A stretch of DNA of 64,000 nt from Chamaesiphon minutus PCC 6605 (lineage in GTDB: Bacteria; Cyanobacteriota; Cyanobacteriia; Cyanobacteriales; Chamaesiphonaceae), in the NCBI RefSeq assembly GCF_000317145.1, contig NC_019697.1:1736001-1800000 (forward strand), given 5' to 3'. The position numbers were made by a program, and so were the translations under genes. Shown here in pieces: positions 16,176 to 25,313 of the stretch (positions are counted from its first letter, which is position 1; every line of letters begins with the position of its first letter). Under the pieces are notes generated by a model. The model did not search any database. It was not told the origin of the DNA and saw nothing but the letters and a program-made list of their open reading frames with translations.

Positions 16176-17531
16176 GTGGAAACTGCTATAAATGTCGATC
16201 GACTATTCAAACGCAAACGCTGGTGGTTGACTTCGATCTATGCCAGTGTCATGGGCTGTACATTGGGATTAGTTGGTTATACATTCGAGCAAATTATTAC
16301 TAATCTTAGCTACCAAGCAGTTAGAAAAGAGGTATCATCTCTAGCAACCAATCTCCACGATAGCATTGAATATCAATTAACTATTCCTGGAGAGTTACCA
16401 AAAAATTTATATAATCAAATTCCCGATCTTTGTCCAATCGATCTTGATTGTCAAACTAAAAGGAACCAAACACATCGCCTTGCAACATTAAATAGTCAAG
16501 ACTATTATGTGAGTTTTGTAGATGTCTTGGGAAATCCCAGAGCAACGCTCGGCTTATATCCAGATTTGCCCAAGATAGAATTGCGATTGTCAACAAAATT
16601 GCAATGGGATTATTTACGCGATCTATCTGATAAAAACTATCTGCAAATCACTGTAGAAATTCATACACCCCAAGATCGAGTTTGGGGTTATTTACGAGTC
16701 GGACATAATTTAACTGATGTCGAAGAATATTTAGATAAAGTACGTTTATTCCTAATTATCAGCATCGCAATCATCGGCTGTATTGTCGCATTTGCTAGTT
16801 GGTATTTAGCAGGTCTAGCAATGCACCCACTGTCTCAATCCTATCAGCAAATGCAACAGTTTACTGCTGATGCCGCTCATGAATTACGCACACCTTTAGC
16901 TACTCTCCAAATCACGATCGAAAATGGTAGAGCAGATTATCAACATCTCGATCCGTCCTTAGATAGTTGGCTCGAAAAAATCGAGCGACAGAATATTCGG
17001 ATTGCCAATTTAGTCAACGATTTATTGTTTTTATCTAGTCTCGATCGACCAAATAGTAAGCCAATTTTAGAGCCATGCTATCTGACGGAAATTGTGCTAG
17101 ATTTAATCGAAGAATTTGCTGTACCTGCGACAGCTAAATCGATCGAGATTATCAGCGATATCGATCCCGATTTGCCAATCTATATCGATGGTAATTCCGA
17201 ACAATTATATCGAATGGGTGCAAATTTAATTGATAATGCAATTAAATATACACCTACGGGTGGACGAGTAACCGTTTCTCTACACAGCAATGTGAATGTC
17301 ATCTCATTCCAAGTCAAAGATACGGGAATCGGTATTTCTAATTCCGATAAAGAGCGGATATTCGATCGCTTTTATCGAGCCGAATCTAAATCTGCATTAC
17401 CTCAACATAGTACGGGATTGGGACTGGCAATCGTTAAGTCGATTGTCGATCTTCACGGCGGACAATTAACAGTTCGGAGTCAGATAGGTAAAGGGAGTGT
17501 TTTTACAGTGAAGTTTATTACCTCACTGTAA
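16176..17531 (+). CDS. Two-component sensor histidine kinase (metal-sensor-like)
   Basis: 451 aa. Two membrane helices (about 17-38 and 190-212) bracket a periplasmic sensor of about 150 residues that includes DLCPIDLDCQTK. The cytoplasmic part has a HisKA domain with His235 in DAAHELRTPLATL and an ATP-binding domain with NLIDNAIKYTP, DTGIGIS and STGLGLAIVKSI. The layout matches cyanobacterial NrsS/CopS/RppB-type kinases that sense nickel, copper or redox state. GTG start; the regulator gene upstream is broken, so signalling would need another regulator. Confidence 0.82.
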   Translation: METAINVDRLFKRKRWWLTSIYASVMGCTLGLVGYTFEQIITNLSYQAVRKEVSSLATNLHDSIEYQLTIPGELPKNLYNQIPDLCPIDLDCQTKRNQTHRLATLNSQDYYVSFVDVLGNPRATLGLYPDLPKIELRLSTKLQWDYLRDLSDKNYLQITVEIHTPQDRVWGYLRVGHNLTDVEEYLDKVRLFLIISIAIIGCIVAFASWYLAGLAMHPLSQSYQQMQQFTADAAHELRTPLATLQITIENGRADYQHLDPSLDSWLEKIERQNIRIANLVNDLLFLSSLDRPNSKPILEPCYLTEIVLDLIEEFAVPATAKSIEIISDIDPDLPIYIDGNSEQLYRMGANLIDNAIKYTPTGGRVTVSLHSNVNVISFQVKDTGIGISNSDKERIFDRFYRAESKSALPQHSTGLGLAIVKSIVDLHGGQLTVRSQIGKGSVFTVKFITSL

Positions 17532-17570
17532 ATTGATAACTGCGGAAGCACAACCATATTATTTTTAGCT

Positions 17571-17695
17571 TTATTCGGGCATAATCTTCACAAATAAATT
17601 ACGGGGTTGATATTTCAGCACAAAATCATTGATAGCATCTCGATCGGCTAAATTAGTCATTGCAATACAGCCAGCCGTCCCATCAAAGCCATTCC
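17571..17695 (-). pseudogene. L,D-transpeptidase, C-terminal part cut off by the transposon
   Basis: The frame RNGFDGTAGCIAMTNLAD and QPRNLFVKIMPE carries the catalytic Cys of YkuD-type L,D-transpeptidases and ends at TAA 17573-17571. The N-terminal part is at 22209-22994, across the Tn7-like element. Removing the element and one ATTCC copy joins FDPSFNKRN to GFDGTAGCIAMTN in frame, giving about 301 aa. Confidence 0.88.
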
Positions 17696-17740
17696 TGTGA
17701 CTTCTGGCATAACTTGGCGGAAAATGACAACTTATGCTTG
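17696..17740. repeat. Transposon right end with two TnsB-type sites
   Basis: CTGGCATAACTTGGC (17703-17717) and, in the opposite direction, GACAACTTATGCTTG (17726-17740) match the consensus repeated at the other end. Two sites here and four at the far end give the end asymmetry usual for Tn7-like elements. Confidence 0.7.
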
Positions 17741-17798
17741 ACAAACACAAGTACCTGTCCAGAAAATCTCAGTAGCAGTAGTCCACCCCCCAATCATC

Positions 17799-19274
17799 TC
17801 AGCCAACTGGATCTCGCTGTGGATTGCGCTGTCCGACACGCCTTGAGGTTTTTTTCTTAACTGGTTCGACTACAGGTAGCGGAATTTCAGCCCCAAGCAG
17901 ATCTACTGCCAGATCGCTGGTAGTGACATTCAAAGTTTCTGGGACTGTCTCTGAGACTGGGACTGTCTCTGGGACTGGCTTTGGTGCAGTAACAGCCTTT
18001 TTACTCCTTCTTTTCTTAGGCGGGACAGGTTCAATGACAGTCTCGACAGTCTCGACAGTCTCGACAGATGCCATCACTGATTCAGTAGTTGACGGAGTTG
18101 ACGGAGCAGAACGCTTCTTCCTCGGCTTTTTGGTAGGTGGTGGGACATCCTCCACAACAGTGGTTGTGGAGACAACAGACGTAGGCACAGTCGTTGATGT
18201 CATCCCAGATTGTAGCAACCGCCATAAATGGTCGCGCCGACTTTCAGAGTATCCCAATTTTTGTTCGCCCTCAATCGCATCCAGAGCCATCCGTTCGCAT
18301 TGAGACAAAGATAGAGCATGTTCTTCTAGTCGCCCAGCCGTCAAAGTGTCACTCCCATCGCGGATAGCTGCCGCCACCGCCCGAATCAACCAGTCCTTGA
18401 GCACACCAATACAGCCAATCGAACGTTCGTAAAAATAGAACCAATGCTGCATTAAAGCAGGGATATCAGTCGTGAGTGGAACTTGCTTGAGCAGTGCCAA
18501 TAACACCCCCTGAAAATCCTGACGGTCTTGCTCGTGTTGAAACAGATAACGCGGAAAATGCAGATCCAAACCCCGCCGCGATGCTTGACCACTTAAATTG
18601 CGAAAATTCAACAGTTCGTAAGTCCCAATCAGAATGTGCAGCACCCCAGTCACATTCGTCATCGATTTAATCCAGTCCAATTGGTCGAGCAGTTTACCGC
18701 CACTGGCTCCACTACCTATTTTCATCAGATGTTGGGCTTCGTCGAGAATAACGGCTCTTACTCCCCGCTTGGACATTGCTGCTTCAAGCGCATGACGCAG
18801 TTCGGGAGAATCATTAAATTGGGTAGCTTTGCTCCGTCCCCGTCCTTTCTTCTCAATCGTTTGTTCGGTATCGATATCAACCAACAGACGGCGTTCGTAG
18901 AAAGGTTCTCCTAACAGCTTTAGAGCAGTGCGATAGTAATCCGCTCGGTTGAAAGCTCCGCCATCCGGTGGACGTGTTTCTAGCAGCAATAAAGGCACTG
19001 GCTCAGAACTACCATGACGATAGCTAGATCGATCTGTCGTCGCTGCTGGTAAAATCTCATTTAACCGTCGCGAAATTTGACGAATCATCGTCGTTTTACC
19101 CACACCAGAAGGGCCATAGATCAGCACATGAGCAAATCCAGCGGGTTCTTGAATGGCTTGCATCAACACCTTATCTACTTGGAGTAGTTGAGGATGTGAA
19201 ACAGCATATTCTTTAAAGTGATTCAGCTTGGATGTTAATTCCAGCGTCAGATCGACAGTCACAACATCCTTCAT
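17799..19274 (-). CDS. tnsC: TnsC/TniB-type AAA+ ATPase with a long Lys-rich tail
   Basis: 491 aa. Walker A GPSGVGKTT (54-62) and Walker B VILDEAQHLMK (about 175-185) with DQLDWIKSMTN and GTYELLNF are typical of transposition AAA+ regulators, which polymerise on target DNA and recruit the transposase. From about residue 355 a long low-complexity tail rich in Thr, Val and Pro has basic patches (KKPRKKRS, PPKKRRSKK, KKKTSRR) and repeats of VETVETV. Such a tail is unusual and could bind DNA directly. Its ATG shares one base with the tnsAB stop (TAATG), so they are coupled. Confidence 0.88.
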   Translation of the reverse strand: MKDVVTVDLTLELTSKLNHFKEYAVSHPQLLQVDKVLMQAIQEPAGFAHVLIYGPSGVGKTTMIRQISRRLNEILPAATTDRSSYRHGSSEPVPLLLLETRPPDGGAFNRADYYRTALKLLGEPFYERRLLVDIDTEQTIEKKGRGRSKATQFNDSPELRHALEAAMSKRGVRAVILDEAQHLMKIGSGASGGKLLDQLDWIKSMTNVTGVLHILIGTYELLNFRNLSGQASRRGLDLHFPRYLFQHEQDRQDFQGVLLALLKQVPLTTDIPALMQHWFYFYERSIGCIGVLKDWLIRAVAAAIRDGSDTLTAGRLEEHALSLSQCERMALDAIEGEQKLGYSESRRDHLWRLLQSGMTSTTVPTSVVSTTTVVEDVPPPTKKPRKKRSAPSTPSTTESVMASVETVETVETVIEPVPPKKRRSKKAVTAPKPVPETVPVSETVPETLNVTTSDLAVDLLGAEIPLPVVEPVKKKTSRRVGQRNPQRDPVG

Positions 19275-21967
19275 TAACGGTACTCCTCGAACAACGGGAT
19301 TTGGGATAGATCTAAGACCAAAGCTGGATTAGGTTGAATGGGAGCAAGGGTTTGAAGACTGGGAGCGCACGGTTGTGTTTGTGTCTGTGCCTGGATTTGG
19401 ATCTGTGGAGCAGACGACGATTTTTGTCCGAGTGAATTGAGAACGTTTTGCCCCTCTAAATCTCGCAAACGTTGCAGCAGCAGAGCCTCATGAGCGGTGA
19501 CATTACTGAGGAAATCAGCCAACCGTTTAGCCGAAATAGTAGTGGGAGTCTGGGTAAGTTTGGCTTGCTGTTTGATTTCGAGCGAAGCCAACAGCAGTTC
19601 TCGTTCGCTGCGTCCTGAGAAAACGCTGTAATATTGCGAGATGCACTTGACCCACCGCCCTTGAACGTAAGCATAAGCCACACCCAAATCAAAAGGGTCA
19701 TAGCGCACAGACACTTTCGTTCGTTCGACTTCAGGATGGCGGAAAGCATCGCTCCAATAGTAGAGGTAATTGAGTTTAATCCCCTTTCCTGGCTGGACTA
19801 AAGCTTGTCCCGAACGCGGACTGGGGTGAGTGGCGAGGATAAAGTCTTCGTCATAGGCAATCCGCCGATGTAGTCGCTCTCCTGCGTTCATCTCTCCTTG
19901 CTCGTAGGCACTCTGGGGTGACATCGATAAGGCTGGGTGTTCGTTTTGGTCGTAAACAACATAGGCATACTCGACTAAATAGGTGTATAAATCGCCTAAT
20001 GTCCATAGGGCATGTTGTTTGGGGTTAACTGCTTTGGTAATTTCTCGCACTTGTTTGGTCGCTTGGGTATTTCCTAACAAGTTGAAGATTAACTGGGTAT
20101 TGGTAGTCCCAAACAGTCGCTCAATCACGCTACCAAAGCGGGGCTTGGCTCCCGGACGAGTCTTCTTGGTACAGTGGTACCGTGCGAGCAAGGTGTCGAA
20201 ATAGACGCTGTGAAACTCTTTCCCTCCATCGACCACGATGGCTTGCGGGAAGCGACCGAACCGTTGGACGCAGATGCGAATTGCCATCATGCAGGAGCGA
20301 TAGCTGGGTGGGTCGAAGGTTAGATAGATGGCGAGGATGCGGCGGGAATAGGCATCTACCATCAGCGTCAGCCACGGGCGACCCAACAATCTTCCTGTTG
20401 TCGCCGAACGCAATTCTAGATCGAGTTGAGTATGGTCGATATGAACGATTCCCAAGGGGCGGTCGCCGTGGCGAGGGGTGCTATAAGTTAGTTCCCAATA
20501 CCAAGGTTGGTGGCGATAGGCAGCTTTAGAGCCTTTGCGCTTTTCAGTCTGCTCGTGAATCGGTCGTTGTTGAAGCCGAGCGTAAAAAGTACACCGCGAC
20601 AGTGAGGGAATGCCCTGCTGTTCGCAAGCTCGTTGGTATGCTCGATAGACTGAAGCGGCGGGTGCTTGAGTTGGGGTTTCAAACCGCTCGGTAATAAAGG
20701 TGTTGAGTAATTCACTGGCTGCGGTTGGGGCTTTGGCTGTGCGGTTCCCCCTTGCTTGGGTTCTGGGGAGCAGTCCGACATAGCCGCAACCGTATTTAAG
20801 TTCTGCTGCTCGAAACTGCTTCAACCATCGGCCCAGAGTGCGCTTGGAGATATCATCTGCTACAGTTCCAGCCATGACTGCTTCAAACCGTTGGTTAGCG
20901 GCTCGGAGATCGCTCGGAGATGCTTCCGCCATCAGTGCCATCACCTCTGGATTCGTTGCTCCTGCTGCTTCAGGAAAGCTAATCGCTCCGCCATCGAGGA
21001 GTTGGTAAAAGAAGGCGGAAGATATTTGCAGTGGCTGACCGATTTCTGGGAGCAAGGTTGTGGTTGTCTCTCCCAGATTCACTAATGTCCAAAGTCTGCC
21101 ATCCCAGCGCAGGCGAGTGTTGGCAACTAGTGGTGGCAGTGCAGTAGCGGCGATAGATGTAGCTGTTTGATGCTGTCCACTCTGGCTATAAGTGTCGTAA
21201 GTTGGGCGGTCTGGATATAGCCTTACTCGTTCGTGCTGCACGAGCGGAACCTTGGACAGCGGGACGTAAAGGTGGTCGAGGACAAGCATTACATAGACAT
21301 CGTTAGCACAGAGCTGCGATTCTGATGCTAATAGATTGGCTAAAGTGATGCCTGGTGAGGTTTTTACTATCTCTTTCACCCGTGCCAGCATCAACGGATT
21401 TCTGTCTGCTGTAAAGCTGAGGTAGTCTTCTAAAAAGATTAAGTTCTGGATGTAGATGGCATCTAATGAGGCATCAGTGCGAACGTGATACTCAAGACCC
21501 AATGGAGAAGCATAAGCCGATCCTGGCGGGCATCGCCACGAGCCATCGGCGGCTATCTGATAGCGGGTGGGGTATTTTTCACTCAGTTTCTCCAGTTCGG
21601 CTTCGGTTTTCCATTCCACCCAGGCGGCATTATCCGCGCTCAGAACAAAGAAGTCTGGCGTGTGATAGTGACCGATCTTGCGCCCAGACTTGTTGGTGTA
21701 TTGAATTTTAAAGCTGGAGGGTTGGTCGTAATACTCTAGAACATGGGGGTCGTGTTCCATTAAGTAGATCGCCCACAATTCCACTTTGTGGCTTTCAAAT
21801 TGGATGGTCAGCCCCATTTTTTGCGAAGGGTAGGTGCCACTGACGTTAGAGGCTCGTCCTTGGACGCGACGGCTTGGCGGAGCCGACCGGATCGAAGAAA
21901 TCGATTCGACAGTCGCTGCTGGCAGTTTGAGTGTTTGACACCATCGTTCAAATTCTCTTGGGTTCAA
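19274..21967 (-). CDS. tnsAB: TnsA-TnsB fusion transposase
   Basis: 897 aa. The N-terminal TnsA-like endonuclease (about 50-180) has Glu63, Asp105 in HTPDFFV and Glu118/Lys120 in WVEWKTE, the restriction-enzyme-type active site that cuts the 5' strands. The TnsB part has a retroviral-integrase-fold core with Asp511 (HIDHTQLD), Asp580 (VVDGGKEF) and Glu616 (SVIERLFG), a D-D-35-E spacing, so both active sites look intact and cut-and-paste movement is expected. TTG start with GGAG upstream. Fused TnsAB proteins are known from some Tn7-like and CRISPR-associated transposons. Confidence 0.9.
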   Translation of the reverse strand: MNPREFERWCQTLKLPAATVESISSIRSAPPSRRVQGRASNVSGTYPSQKMGLTIQFESHKVELWAIYLMEHDPHVLEYYDQPSSFKIQYTNKSGRKIGHYHTPDFFVLSADNAAWVEWKTEAELEKLSEKYPTRYQIAADGSWRCPPGSAYASPLGLEYHVRTDASLDAIYIQNLIFLEDYLSFTADRNPLMLARVKEIVKTSPGITLANLLASESQLCANDVYVMLVLDHLYVPLSKVPLVQHERVRLYPDRPTYDTYSQSGQHQTATSIAATALPPLVANTRLRWDGRLWTLVNLGETTTTLLPEIGQPLQISSAFFYQLLDGGAISFPEAAGATNPEVMALMAEASPSDLRAANQRFEAVMAGTVADDISKRTLGRWLKQFRAAELKYGCGYVGLLPRTQARGNRTAKAPTAASELLNTFITERFETPTQAPAASVYRAYQRACEQQGIPSLSRCTFYARLQQRPIHEQTEKRKGSKAAYRHQPWYWELTYSTPRHGDRPLGIVHIDHTQLDLELRSATTGRLLGRPWLTLMVDAYSRRILAIYLTFDPPSYRSCMMAIRICVQRFGRFPQAIVVDGGKEFHSVYFDTLLARYHCTKKTRPGAKPRFGSVIERLFGTTNTQLIFNLLGNTQATKQVREITKAVNPKQHALWTLGDLYTYLVEYAYVVYDQNEHPALSMSPQSAYEQGEMNAGERLHRRIAYDEDFILATHPSPRSGQALVQPGKGIKLNYLYYWSDAFRHPEVERTKVSVRYDPFDLGVAYAYVQGRWVKCISQYYSVFSGRSERELLLASLEIKQQAKLTQTPTTISAKRLADFLSNVTAHEALLLQRLRDLEGQNVLNSLGQKSSSAPQIQIQAQTQTQPCAPSLQTLAPIQPNPALVLDLSQIPLFEEYR

Positions 21968-22065
21968 GTTGAATACTCCTTGGAGTCAACCATATCTTGG
22001 CTGAGAGTTCTTGAAAATTGTCATTTTTAGCGATGTTAGCACACAATTCTCAAAAAGAACTCATT

Positions 22066-22208
22066 GCCTTATTATGATTGAAATTTGGTACTTAATGCCA
22101 AGTTATGATTGAAAACTCGATTCGATCGATCGCCTGAAACGACGTGTTTTCGTTATTACGAAGCCAATTTATGGTTGACGACTGCGCCAATTTATGCCGG
22201 AAGTCACA
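22066..22208. repeat. Transposon left end with four TnsB-type sites
   Basis: Four direct copies of a 15-bp motif, consensus GCCAANTTATGNTTG: 22066-22080, 22097-22111, 22163-22177 and 22186-22200, the last next to the terminal GAAGTCACA. They lie upstream of tnsAB and probably also overlap its promoter. Confidence 0.72.
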
Positions 22209-22994
22209 ATTCCGCTTATTAAAACTCGGATCGAAATGGATACCTAAATCTGTCCGCGCAGTTTCAAATCGCGGGAAAACTGCAATAAAAGTCTTGCCAA
22301 CTTCAGGAATAGTCCCAGGCACAATTTGACCGTTAACTGTATACAAACCATCCTGAAGCGGTGCAGCAATGTCGGGGAGAGATCGATCTCTATTTTGACT
22401 ACCTGCTGTACCAGATGTTGCCTTAAATCTTTGATAGATTATCCCATTTCGATAAACTTCTAAGATATGAATTGGATTACCGAGATCGTTAGTTCTATTA
22501 CTCGGATCTTTGACTAATCGTAGATAGTTACCACGGAAAGGTGATGGAGATACTGCGGCAATTCTGCGGTTAGAGTTAGACTGTAGTTTGTTACTAGCAC
22601 CAGTTATCTTTGCATTAACTGTTGCTAGCTCCGCAGCTACTGTACTGTTGCGGCTAGAGCTAGATTTAACTTTAAGAGATGGTGCTGTTGTTACCGCATT
22701 CTGGATCGAAATAGAGCTTTGAGAACGCTTACTATTTGATGATGTCGTCGAACGATTTGGACTAGAATCAGAGCGAATTGGAATTTCCGCACTTGAATCT
22801 TGACGGTCAATTGGCACTGAAAGATTGAGATCTGTCACAGAGGGAACGGGATCTTCACTGTTGGATTCTCTAGCAGTGATACTTCGAGATCGAGCTATTT
22901 GTTCGGCACTAACAGGTGCAACGAGGCTCAAAGTCGAAGTAAATAATGGCAGCGCGATCGCTGTCAATAAGCATTTTAAAGTTGATGGCTTCAT
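22209..22994 (-). pseudogene. L,D-transpeptidase, N-terminal part
   Basis: 262 codons from MKPSTLKCLLTAIALPLF (a longer start at 23009 is possible) to the insertion point. It has a signal peptide, a Ser/Arg-rich linker, and the first part of a YkuD domain (YLRLVKDPSNRTNDLGNPIH, then TDLGIHFDPSFNKR with the active-site His). The frame runs on by chance about 40 codons into the transposon (to 22092) without the catalytic Cys, so the product should be inactive in cell-wall cross-linking. Confidence 0.85.
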
Positions 22995-23009
22995 CTTGAA
23001 AATGTACAA

Positions 23010-23192
23010 ATATGACGATAATTTTATAAAGCTATTTGGTTTCTAGTATTTTCTAGAATCAGCTAAGTCAGAATGGTGGATACTTGTATATTCAAAGATT
23101 TAATCTACGATCCGGATCTTTTCAATGTATTTTGTCCGATCTAATTTACTATCTAAAAATCTATAAGGTAAGGATCGGCGATCCTTACTAAG
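23010..23192. other. Intergenic stretch with a small hairpin
   Basis: No gene seen. A hairpin GTAAGGATC/GATCCTTAC lies at 23168-23188 just ahead of the next pseudogene. Confidence 0.4.
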
Positions 23193-23642
23193 TCAGAACA
23201 CCTGTTAATATTAGCTACACCCATTCTGCGAGGAACAGATCCCACGATCCAAAATAATCAAATCTCTTTACCCAAAAAAGCGGCTTCGATCGCTCTCTCT
23301 ACGCCTAACAATCCCTGGTTTACTACAGATTTTCCGATCGTTGAGGGCAAGCAACTACTCGAATTAACCGCCCCAGCACCCGACGGTACGCTCCAATTCA
23401 CCCAAATGCTCCCAATTCGGGGTAACTATCAAATCCTGGTAAAAAATGTTACCCCAACCGATGCCAATATCGCTTCCTACCAACAAACCCTGACTCTACC
23501 TGTAGCGGAGAATGGGGTTAAATATCAAAACTTTGCCATTCTCGCTGGCATCCTGCTCGTGGTGGGTGCAACAGGTGGTTGAGTAATTGGCTCTTGTCAA
23601 CCTACTCAACTAGGAGAAATCTCCCCCTCTACGCATCTATAA
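23193..23642 (+). pseudogene. Decayed exported protein with C-terminal membrane anchor (YtkA/FixH-like?)
   Basis: An open frame without a start codon reads NPWFTTDFPIVEGKQLLEL, MLPIRGNYQILVKNVTP and ends in a hydrophobic helix FAILAGILLVVGATGG, then an in-frame TGA and VIGSCQPTQ to a second stop. The beta-rich part followed by one membrane helix looks like the end of a YtkA/FixH-like periplasmic protein. The lack of a start and the internal stop mark it as dead. Confidence 0.5.
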
Positions 23643-23820
23643 CAAGTTAAGGTTTTCGATCGAATGTCAACATCGATATATAGCGTAGTTGTTGGTTCGA
23701 TCGCACTATATGTCGAAAATCTCGATCGATAGTGCTAATATATCCGATCGCTGAATGTCCGATGAAACTGTCGATCGTTAGATTGTCAAACCTGCTTGAC
23801 AATTGTAATTGAAGCTTAAC

Positions 23821-24204
23821 TTGTCACTAATCCCTCTACCGTCAGATTATTACTCAGAGGTGCGACTCTAGCCGCGATCGCTAGTCTACTTTATATTAAT
23901 GTCAGTGCAGAAATGGCTCAGTCTGTTTCTCACGAAGGGATGTCAGGGGCGATGAGCGGGATGAATCATGAGTCGAACGAGAGAACTAATTGCAACTAAG
24001 CCAACAGTAACTCAAGCGGGGATTAAAGTGGCTCTGAGTGGCGACGCTGATTCAGCGGTAGATAAATCGGCGAGACTCCAGTTACAAGTTACAGACGCTC
24101 AAACCAATCAACCGATCGCCGCTGCTGTTAAAATTAGTGCGATCGCCACAGAGGGCGAGTTGAGAAACATCTTTCATCAACCTATTGGTGCCAACATGCG
24201 TAAC
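23821..24204 (+). pseudogene. Frameshifted YtkA/FixH-like exported protein
   Basis: A signal-like segment LLLRGATLAAIASLL and a Met/His part (HEGMSGAMSGMNHES) lie in one frame, which stops at 24000; the domain VALSGDADSAVDKSARLQLQ and TDAQTNQPIAAAVKI continues in the other frame, as in YtkA-like proteins. No ATG opens the first part. The gene runs tail-to-tail into the next minus-strand gene. The 23643-23820 stretch upstream shows no gene. Confidence 0.5.
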
Positions 24205-24530
24205 TGACGTAAGGAACGAATACAAGCGGGACAATCGCAACCAAATAGCTTGATCGCACCATCGCTTTCTTCATCCGAGAAATTCATAAAGCCATCGGGA
24301 TTGCTAGCAATAGCATTTGCCTTGGCGAGAAGTTCGGGTTTAATCGTGCGATCGGGTTTTAATTCGCTAGCTCTGACACATACCAGTTTTGCATGTGCAG
24401 AGACGCAAAACTTACCGCCTGGTTCTTGGTAAGAGACTCCACCAGCTAAAGCCGTTTCGATCTTAATTAACGGTAAGACGATCGTTAAAACGCTAGGAGC
24501 TGTAAGTAGTAAAAGTTTAAGTTTGTTCAT
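24177..24530 (-). CDS. Small exported Cys-rich protein, unknown function
   Basis: 117 aa with a signal peptide (LKLLLLTAPSVLTIVLPL, cleavage near ETALA). The mature part has Cys pairs in GGKFCVSAHAKLVCVRA and a GCDCPACIRSL motif near the end. The CxCxxC motif could bind a metal or form disulfides. I do not recognise a named family. It lies in the zinc/copper island next to a CDF transporter on the same strand. The last residues MLAPIG overlap the opposite-strand pseudogene, so the native C-terminus may have been altered. Confidence 0.55.
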   Translation of the reverse strand: MNKLKLLLLTAPSVLTIVLPLIKIETALAGGVSYQEPGGKFCVSAHAKLVCVRASELKPDRTIKPELLAKANAIASNPDGFMNFSDEESDGAIKLFGCDCPACIRSLRQLRMLAPIG

Positions 24531-24644
24531 GTGATAATTATACCCAAAAGTGTTGTTTTAGAGAGTAGTTGAAATTAAAGTAAAATGAATTTACTCGATT
24601 TGCGATCGTCAAACCATATTTTTTGGGGGTGGATAACTTGAATC

Positions 24645-25268
24645 TTATCGGAGCATCTGCCATGCCGATTTAATCAGCGACAGCGCACTCAAGCTAATGA
24701 TTAGTACCATTAGTAAACTAGCGGCTGCATCCGCCCACAGCCAATCGAACAAATATATCACGCTAGCCGCCACAAGCGTACTCAAAGCACTAGTCGCATC
24801 TACAAAACCATGTAAGAAAACTCCCCGCAGGTTCAAATCTCGATGGCGATGTCGATACAATAAGTAGACTGCGAAACCGTTCGTAGCTAGGCTTAATCCA
24901 GCTACCAGCAACATTGGTAAAGAAGCTACCGATTCGGTAGTTTGTAGGTGTTTCACTGCTTCCTGGGCAATTAAGAGCGCGATTGCGCCTAAGGCAATCC
25001 CATGAATTAACCCAATCCAAGCCTTTAATCGCCGCTCGGTACGGGTGGTACGATCTAATGGCTGACGTTGTACTACCCATGCAGCAATGAAAGTTAGTCC
25101 TAACGTCAATAGATCTGCAAATAAATGTCCCGCTCCGGCTAATAGCGATAGGCTATGACTCCAGATCGCCGTTACTAATTCGATCGAGAACAACGCAATC
25201 CGCAAGCCTAAAATAATCCACATTAAAGATTTTTTAGGCTGGATACAATTGATGTCTAGGTGATTCAC
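24645..25268 (-). CDS. CDF-family cation transporter (short form)
   Basis: 207 aa with six membrane helices. The helix-2 metal site reads AGHLFADLLT and helix 5 has LHGFVDATSA, the two HxxxD motifs of Zn/Co/Cd exporters of the CzcD/ZitB type. The C-terminal cytoplasmic dimer domain is absent (full proteins are near 300 aa); a complete homolog with the same LPMLLVAGLSL and HDLNLRG-like segments is at 34255-35214. It may still work, as short CDFs are known, or be a truncated duplicate. Confidence 0.78.
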   Translation of the reverse strand: MNHLDINCIQPKKSLMWIILGLRIALFSIELVTAIWSHSLSLLAGAGHLFADLLTLGLTFIAAWVVQRQPLDRTTRTERRLKAWIGLIHGIALGAIALLIAQEAVKHLQTTESVASLPMLLVAGLSLATNGFAVYLLYRHRHRDLNLRGVFLHGFVDATSALSTLVAASVIYLFDWLWADAAASLLMVLIISLSALSLIKSAWQMLR

Positions 25269-25313
25269 TAGTGTATTATTTATTCCAAATCGACAACGAG
25301 AACGCTTTGAACT

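Larger units (their letters stand above)
17696..22208. mobile_element. Compact Tn7-like transposon with tnsAB and tnsC only
   Basis: 4513 bp flanked by a 5-bp duplication ATTCC (17691-17695 and 22209-22213). Terminal repeats match over about 24 bp, beginning TGTGACTTC and ending GAAGTCACA, as in Tn7-family elements (5'-TGT...ACA-3'). It holds a fused TnsA-TnsB transposase and a TnsC-type ATPase, both on the minus strand. No tniQ/tnsD-type gene, Cas gene, CRISPR repeat or cargo is present. It has landed in an L,D-transpeptidase gene. Confidence 0.9.

Noticed and set aside
17824-18303. Plus-strand 159-aa frame with Thr/Val/Ser repeats
   Set aside because: Shadow of the low-complexity tail of the TnsC gene.
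17696-22208. CRISPR-associated transposon
   Set aside because: TnsAB fusion recalls some CAST systems, but no cas gene, TniQ or CRISPR lies in the element or next to it.
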